Below are positions 59,421 to 64,000 of a stretch of 64,000 nucleotides of DNA, one piece after another. The stretch is taken from assembly GCF_017562075.2 (NCBI RefSeq), contig NW_024427682.1, forward strand, positions 1-64,000, in the 5' to 3' direction. The position numbers and the translations under genes were made by a program. Under the pieces are notes generated by a model. The model did not search any database, was not told the DNA's origin, and was given only the letters and a program-made list of their open reading frames with translations. This stretch comes from Anopheles merus. Its lineage: Eukaryota; Arthropoda; Insecta; Diptera; Culicidae. Within the stretch, counting starts at the first letter, position 1; the number at the start of each line of letters is the position of its first letter.

Positions 59421-60276
59421 GCATAGCAACCACCGTAGTGCTTGAAGCAGAATAATTAAAATTCGCTTTTCCTTGGGGTTGCTCTTCCCTGGCTTTTTTG
59501 TTCGGTTTCGGGCTTGACGGCCGAACGTTAGAAACCGGCACGATCGGGATGACCAGTCGGTTAGCTATTTTTGATGCGCCTGCTGGACGTTGCGGTGCTG
59601 TGTTTTGAGCAGCACTTGACGAGGGCGGTGTTGTATTAGTAAGCGTATTGATTCTTACCTTTCCTCTACGTCCGCGTCCTTTAGTGTTAGTGCCTGCCAC
59701 TGATGGTGAAGTTGTAACTTCTGTTTGTGTGGGAGTCTGCCGTACGGCTCCAGCGTATGATTTTTCGTTGTTCCGAAAGTGACACACGCGGTTTTGGATG
59801 CAGCTGAGACCATGGTGTACGGCTTCATTGCAGTGACGACACGTTTGTTGTTGTCCTCGGTAGATCACCCCTGTCACCTCTCCGCACACAGTGATGAAAG
59901 ATGGTATGGGCAGTTTAATGCGGACAATGCGCACACCCGACGGGATCCCAGCTAGCCGCGTTTCTGCGCCCCAAACGCCGGGAACAATCGTGAGTACCTC
60001 ACCAAAACCACCCAGTTCAGCAACAACATCCGCGTCGGGAATCCCTGGTGGCAGATCGCGCACTTTCACCTCTGTCGCATCATCCACCATCTCGATCTTG
60101 TGCTGCTTCCCCTCGTGCGTGACGAAGTGTTTCCCGTTGTGCTCGTTCACTATGGCCAATGCACGTTCGAGTGTTGGCATGGTAACATATACTGCACTTT
60201 GTGCAGTGTTCCGTTGCACCATCGAGACATCCGCGCCAGTTTTAAGAACGGTAAACAGAAAATCTGCCGTTTCGTC

Positions 60277-60486
60277 TTCTTCTTCTTCTTTGGCTCAACA
60301 ACCGATGCCGGTCAAGGCCTGTTAACCCACTTGTGGGGTTGGCTTTCAGTGACTTATTGATTTCCCCCCATAGCAGGATAGTCAGTCCTACGTATGGCGG
60401 CACGGTCTATTTGGGGCTTGAACCCATGACGGGCATGTTGTTAAGTCGTACGAGTTGACGACTGTACCATGAGACCGGCTCATCCG
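60277..60486 (-). mobile_element. tRNA-derived SINE, family A, inside LINE ORF1
   Basis: An 11-bp target duplication, GCCGTTTCGTC, at 60266-60276 and 60487-60497 fixes the ends at 210 bp. The sequence is nearly the same as the copy at 22569-22769: head GGTCTCATGGTACAGTCG, B-box GGGTTCAAGCCCC, body AAAGCCAACCCCACAAG and tail (AAG)n. It is therefore a recent insertion. Confidence 0.93.
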
Positions 60487-60630
60487 GCCGTTTCGTCTAG
60501 CGTTGGTCTAATAGGAGCTTCCGAATAATCGATACGGAAGGTGTTACTTCCGTACCGCTGAAACTTGCTCATGATGGCTTGCAAATTGGTCAAAACACGT
60601 CCTCTCACTTTGACGTTTACAAGCGTACTT

Positions 60631-60750
60631 CAATTGCTCCTAGTCAATAATCCATTGCTCGTAATCAAAAATAAAGGATACTAGTCAAGAATCTATTGCG
60701 ACTATTCAAAAAAAGTATGCTGCTAGTCTAAACTCAATTGGAAAACCCTG
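60631..60750 (-). mobile_element. TA-bounded MITE, right arm
   Basis: The inverse of 54924-55043, ending AACTCAATTGGAAAACCCTG at 60750, followed by TA (60751-60752). The arms differ by a few bases and a short indel. Confidence 0.78.
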
Positions 60751-60752
60751 TA

Positions 60753-61099
60753 TAAAGTTTGCAGAACAGCATACACTGCTTGCAGGCCACTACAAAACAG
60801 TCTACATATATATTTTATGAATAACCCAACCAGTAAACGCCTAAAATTTTAAATTTTAAATCCCTGCTGTCAGACCATATGTATCTAAAAGGTGACAATG
60901 TGTCCGAAAAAGTGTGCCGCAGTTTTGCGATACAAATCCGCAGATCCCTGTATCGTCAACGTTTTCACGTATCGTCCAGTAGTCTTGCAATTGACTTCCG
61001 CCGATTCATTAAAGTGTCCCGCGGTATTGAATTCTATCAGAAAACCCTGTATAAGATCCTATACAGGCTTTCGAGTCTTAATTCATTACTCGCAGCTCA
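60753..61099. other. No gene; another CAGGGTTTT-type terminus
   Basis: ATCAGAAAACCCTG followed by TA ends at 61049. This is a lone terminus of the same type as the MITE arm at 60750. The rest is non-coding. Confidence 0.4.
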
Positions 61100-61208
61100 T
61101 TACTCGCAGCCGGATAGTCAATCCTTGCTACGAGGGGGCGGTCCATTCTAGACTTGAACCCATGACGGGCATGTTATTGTGTCGTTCGAGTTGACGACTG
61201 TACAACAG
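61100..61208 (-). mobile_element. tRNA-derived SINE, family B
   Basis: On the minus strand a head with GTCGTCAACTCGAACGACAC and GGGTTCAAGTC joins a body GGACCGCCCCCTCGTAGCAA, as in the copies at 9386-9533 and 21176-21300. The A-box start is mutated (CTCCTGTTGTACAGTCG). The 3' part is CGAGTAATGAGCTGCGAGTA. Confidence 0.7.
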
Positions 61209-61214
61209 GAGAAA

Positions 61215-61480
61215 GCAGAAAGCATTCTAGGTTGTATTTTTGCCGCTTTCGGTTGTTTTGCCGAATAGCATACTGGATCATACAGAGGCGGGCAACTTAA
61301 GTTGGGGCCTCGAGGCTGGCGAATCATCTGCAGCCCCCCGGCAAGCAATTTTGTTTGCCCCGACAGCATTTCAAGTTTACTGTTCTCCCTACAGCAAGTT
61401 CAGTGCCTGTACCCCCCCCCCCCCTAAAACACCATTTACAGGGGAGCTTGGGGGGGGGGAGCGTGGCAGTCCATGATATT
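61215..61480 (+). mobile_element. hAT-like fragment with C/G homopolymers
   Basis: GGGGCCTCGAGGCTGGCGAA and CGGCAAGCAATTTTGTTTGC match 62155-62210. C-runs at 61412-61425 and G-runs near 61451-61460 flank CACCATTTACAGGGG. Termini are lost. Confidence 0.6.
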
Positions 61481-61624
61481 TAGCTAAATTATGATTCAAT
61501 GTAGCAGGCAATATAGAAGCTTTGGTGTGCACTTTTGAGCACGTATATTTGGAATTCTGTTGCGTGACTTTTCACACGGGCTATTTTAAGTAGTTCAAAT
61601 ATAAAAAGCGTAATGAGTTCAAAC

Positions 61625-61813
61625 CAGTCTCAACCAACTCGTACGAATTAACAACATGCCCGTCATGGGTTCAAGCCCCAAATAGACCGTGCCGCCATAT
61701 GTAGGACTGACTATGCTGCTATGGGGGGAAATCAATAAGTCACTGAAAGCCAACCCCACCAGTGTGTTGGCAGGCCTTGACCGGCATCGGTTGTTGAGCC
61801 AAAGAAGAAGAAG
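61625..61813 (+). mobile_element. tRNA-derived SINE, family A
   Basis: A 13-bp target duplication, AATGAGTTCAAAC, at 61612-61624 and 61814-61826 fixes the ends. The head starts CAGTCTCAACCAACTCGTAC, so the A-box side is partly missing. B-box GGGTTCAAGCCCC, body AAGTCACTGAAAGCCAACCC and (AAG)n tail are present. It is inserted in the edge of repeat R-B. Confidence 0.9.
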
Positions 61814-61826
61814 AATGAGTTCAAAC

Positions 61827-62515
61827 GCTGTGAAGTGAAAGTGACACCAGAATTGCTGGCCACCGTTGGTAGTTTCCCTGCGCAATGTACACCATTCTAA
61901 TGCGTGGCACTCGCTAGAAAAACGCTACCATGGCAGGTGCACGGGAAAGTGTGAACCAGAAAGCATAACTTTATGTTACAATTAGCATTTACATTTTGCT
62001 TTCAAATTATTCCGTTATGATGAGCCGTCTACGCATGCAGTGGTGGATCTAACGGTAGGCGGACCCGCCGATTTAGGGACCCCGTAGATCGCTAGTCTAT
62101 AGCATGCCGTATGGATAGAGTACTAGCGACAAGGGCCCCCGGAAGGATGGACGTTGGGGCCCCGAGGCTGGCGAATCATCTGCTCCCCCCCGGCAAGCAA
62201 TTTTGTTTGCCCCGACGGCATTTCAAGTTTACTGTTCAATCTCCCTACTGCAAGTTCAGTGCCTGTACCAAATCCCCCCCCCTAAAACACCATTTACAGG
62301 GGGCCTCAACTCTTCTTACCGCCTAGGGCCTCCGATACTCTTAATCCGCCACTGTACGCATATGTGTGAGTGTTCGTGTGTGCAAAACTGTCACCGATTG
62401 TGTCCGGAATGTTATGATACCTCTGTGAAGGAAAAGACGCACTGATTACGGTGTTTTTTCTTTTATTTTGTAGGTGCATCCTTCCCTCTGCCTGCATAGC
62501 ATGCATCGGGTAAGA
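61827..62515 (+). repeat. Unclassified repeat R-B, copy 2
   Basis: Segments match 8600-9365 in order. The hAT-like element at 62038-62354 interrupts it between GAGCCGTCTACGCATG and TACGCATATGTGTGAG. Copy 1 lacks an insertion at that place. Confidence 0.55.
62038..62354 (+). mobile_element. hAT-like MITE with 8-bp target duplication
   Basis: CAGTGGTGGATCTAACGG at 62038 and the inverse of CAGTGGCGGATTAAGAGT at 62354 are the ends. TACGCATG (62030-62037) and TACGCATA (62355-62362) form an 8-bp duplication with one mismatch. The length of duplication and CAG..CTG ends fit hAT. The 317-bp body is GC-rich with C-runs and non-coding. Related copies are at 8940, 33293, 48533 and 61215. Confidence 0.8.
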
Positions 62516-62525
62516 GACAATACTA

Positions 62526-62814
62526 TATACGCTCGGTAATCCGCACCTTTATAATCCACACGCTCGATAATCCGCAGTTTTAACAATCAAATTCATGAGG
62601 TGAAAAGTGTTCAGTCAATAGTAGTGAACTACGATTACAAAGATAAATATCTTTCTATTTTTTAAATTACAAAGTTTCTTTGAAGAACATGAAAAGAACA
62701 TGAAAATGAATGCAATGTAACAATTAACTCACGAACCGAGACAAAAATAAGAAAACTCGTCAAAACGTCATTCGATAATTAGTACTCAATCAAGTGCGGA
62801 TAACTGAGCGTATA
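62526..62814. mobile_element. TA-bounded MITE with TACGCTC ends
   Basis: TATACGCTCGGTAATCCGCA at 62526 is matched by the inverse of GTGCGGATAACTGAGCGTAT at 62794-62814. The terminal inverted repeats are about 21 bp with two mismatches. Length is 289 bp including the flanking TA. A second CGCTCGATAATCCGC word lies just inside. Non-coding. Confidence 0.78.
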
Positions 62815-63671
62815 CTCGGGACGAGTATGGGCTTCAAACGACGAAATCCGTTCGCCACGGTTGTCAGAAGGCGCTCACTTGGCGCTCAGTTTTAAAATAA
62901 CGTACCATTGAGAGACCGTAAGAAGCGCGTGAAATGAAGAAATAATGAGTTCTACCTGCCGTGGTCGAACGTTCCCGTTTGTATGGAGAGAAATCCGCAG
63001 CTCAAAAGGATTTGGAACGAATGTTGTTTTCGATGTAATGTTTTGCTTTAAATTTTGCTTTAACTAGTTAATTTGGCCCAGTTACAAGGTTATGTAAGAT
63101 AGTTTTGAGGGTATTTAATAACTTTAGGGTGTGTGTTAAGGATTTTTGAAAAGGCAATGCAAATGCCAGGTGACATTTAGTTCCAAGGGATGCATTAAAA
63201 TATACTGATTCAAAATTCATACCGATCCCGGGACTAATCCAGAACCCATGTCCATCCTGAAATTTTTCAGAAATCGTTCTGGTACTGGAACTGATTTCAA
63301 TCCCATATAACGTCTGAACTCACTGCTTGAACTTCGATTCCCTGCCAACTGTTGAATTTGTGCTTTTTAGTTGGCACGTTTTTCGTTACAAAAAATTACT
63401 GACATTTTTCTCGGCATACCATGAGATTTTAATATTTTTTCAAAACCCGAGTTTTCCATCCAAACGCATGCTTTGTAATTGAACTGTCAGCCAACAATCG
63501 AGCGGTCAATTCAAAAGTATGCCATCAAAAAAGCATTCAATTATTGAATTCTGACTGAATGTGTTAAAATTTGTCATAAACCTGGCCATGGAACTTATCA
63601 TAACCCTTAACCGGTCTTTCAACTGATCCTGACACCATACCGATCGTGGAATCGATCCCGATCCCATACCG
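62815..63671. other. Non-coding; degenerate CCGATCC-type repeats begin
   Basis: No gene. From about 63220, phrases such as ACCGATCCCGGGACTAATCC and CATACCGATCGTGGAATCGA repeat loosely. They continue beyond 63930 to the window end (CCGATCCTGACCCCATGC). Confidence 0.45.
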
Positions 63672-63930
63672 CAGTGGTCTCCAACCTTTTAAGGATCACA
63701 GTTCAATTGGCTTTGAAAACAGATTAGCCGCGGATTACATTTTGTGGACTTAGAATCTTTTTGATAAAAATATGTTGAAATCATTTTCTAGACATTCCTG
63801 TTGAAACGTTTATCTCGATTATGGCGAAAAAATACACGATGTGTAGTGTATTAAACTTTTCTATAAAAAAAAAAACAATTCTTTCGCGGACCATTTCTTT
63901 TCACGCCACGGGCCACAGCTTGGATAACTG
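63672..63930 (+). mobile_element. Possible hAT-like MITE
   Basis: It starts CAGTGGTCTCCAACCTTTTA and ends GGCCACAGCTTGGATAACTG. The two ends are imperfect inverted repeats of a kind common in hAT MITEs. CCATACCG occurs directly to the left and again at 63941-63948, but that word belongs to the surrounding repeat. Boundaries are therefore tentative. Confidence 0.45.
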
Positions 63931-64000
63931 CTACAAAAACCATACCGGTCCTGAACTCATAACGATACTGGAACCGATCCTGACCCCATGCAGATTCTGT

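Larger units (their letters stand above)
55609..60570 (-). mobile_element. L1/Tx1-like non-LTR retrotransposon
   Basis: A two-ORF LINE on the minus strand, with a 3' poly(A) seen as T10 at 55609-55618. ORF1 (about 60570-58936) has a CCHC knuckle; ORF2 (58919-55698) has endonuclease, RT and a C-terminal zinc knuckle. The RT (RPISLLNVDYKLLSRI, SFDLSHAFDRVN, NAYADDISVV) is of the L1/Tx1 type. ORF2 has several frame breaks, and a SINE sits in ORF1. The element lies between the two arms of a MITE. Confidence 0.82.
58936..60570 (-). pseudogene. L1/Tx1-like ORF1 with CCHC knuckle, interrupted by SINE
   Basis: The open part is 58936-60222 plus upstream codons. It has VKVRDLPPGIPDADVVAELG, SGVRIVRIKLPIPSF and a zinc knuckle CRHCNEAVHHGLSC, the arrangement of Tx1-type ORF1 proteins. 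A long Ala/Pro stretch (about 59200-59420) follows, then a Lys/Arg-rich end (KRKPGRPPKR). The SINE at 60277-60486 interrupts codons near the N-terminus. With one target copy set aside, the frame continues upstream to about 60570, where an in-frame stop lies. An ATG at 60573 is one base out of frame, so the start region also carries an indel. The protein likely bound element RNA. Confidence 0.78.

Noticed and set aside
59181..59429. Gln/Arg-rich and Leu/Pro-rich frames over the ORF1 minisatellite
   Set aside because: They are other-frame readings of the repeat that encodes Ala/Pro in the LINE ORF1.

Overview
This window is eukaryotic nuclear DNA from an insect, most likely a mosquito of the genus Anopheles. 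The basis is one host gene, the pair-rule homeobox gene even-skipped (eve, minus strand, 34209-36271), whose homeodomain and C-terminal LFKPY motif closely match dipteran Eve, in a setting of dipteran-type transposable elements and tRNA-headed SINEs. I cannot name the species. Eve is the only host protein-coding gene I can support. Its CDS has three exons (36145-36271, 35602-35804, 34209-34943), giving a 354-residue protein. A TATA box and a TCAGTC initiator lie upstream (start inferred near 36518).

Layout. 1-1.44 kb: end of a Ty3/gypsy element (integrase tail, polypurine tract, 3' LTR). 2.17-4.26 kb: a decayed pogo/Tigger DNA transposon with TA target duplication. 4.49-4.96 kb: a long-terminal-inverted-repeat element. 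6.8-15.0 kb: a nested complex. A ~650-bp LTR-like direct repeat carries two MITE-like insertions and occurs twice; the second copy is split by a 4.5-kb CR1-like non-LTR retrotransposon (10411-14917). 15.05-18.73 kb: a decayed CsRn1-like Ty3/gypsy element on the minus strand. 18.8-24.1 kb: dispersed repeats and a cluster of tRNA-derived SINEs.

The core from about 24 to 43.5 kb is comparatively poor in mobile elements. It holds eve, its 3' flank and its upstream region, and is the likely cis-regulatory domain. It contains one degraded pogo-type MITE, one hAT-like copy split by a SINE, a 175-bp (AT)n tract, three exact CAGGTAG (Zelda-type) heptamers 1.0-3.9 kb upstream of the start, and AT-rich DNA with a few more balanced blocks.

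From 43.5 kb to the end the sequence is again repeat-rich: SINEs, an unclassified repeat family also found inverted on the other side of eve, a duplicated unit at 45.0-46.5 kb, a decayed non-LTR element at 49.0-50.9 kb, inverted GAGCCG minisatellite arms at 52.1-52.8 kb, and an L1/Tx1-like non-LTR element (55.6-60.6 kb) lying between the two arms of a TA-bounded MITE and itself interrupted by a SINE. Several hAT-like and pogo-like MITEs follow to 64 kb.

I found no rRNA, functional tRNA, CRISPR or bacterial features. I found no wholly new biological system. The observations most worth following are the eve gene structure and upstream motif cluster, the nested LTR/MITE/CR1 history, and the SINE families. 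Boundaries of old repeats are approximate because all comparisons were made by eye.
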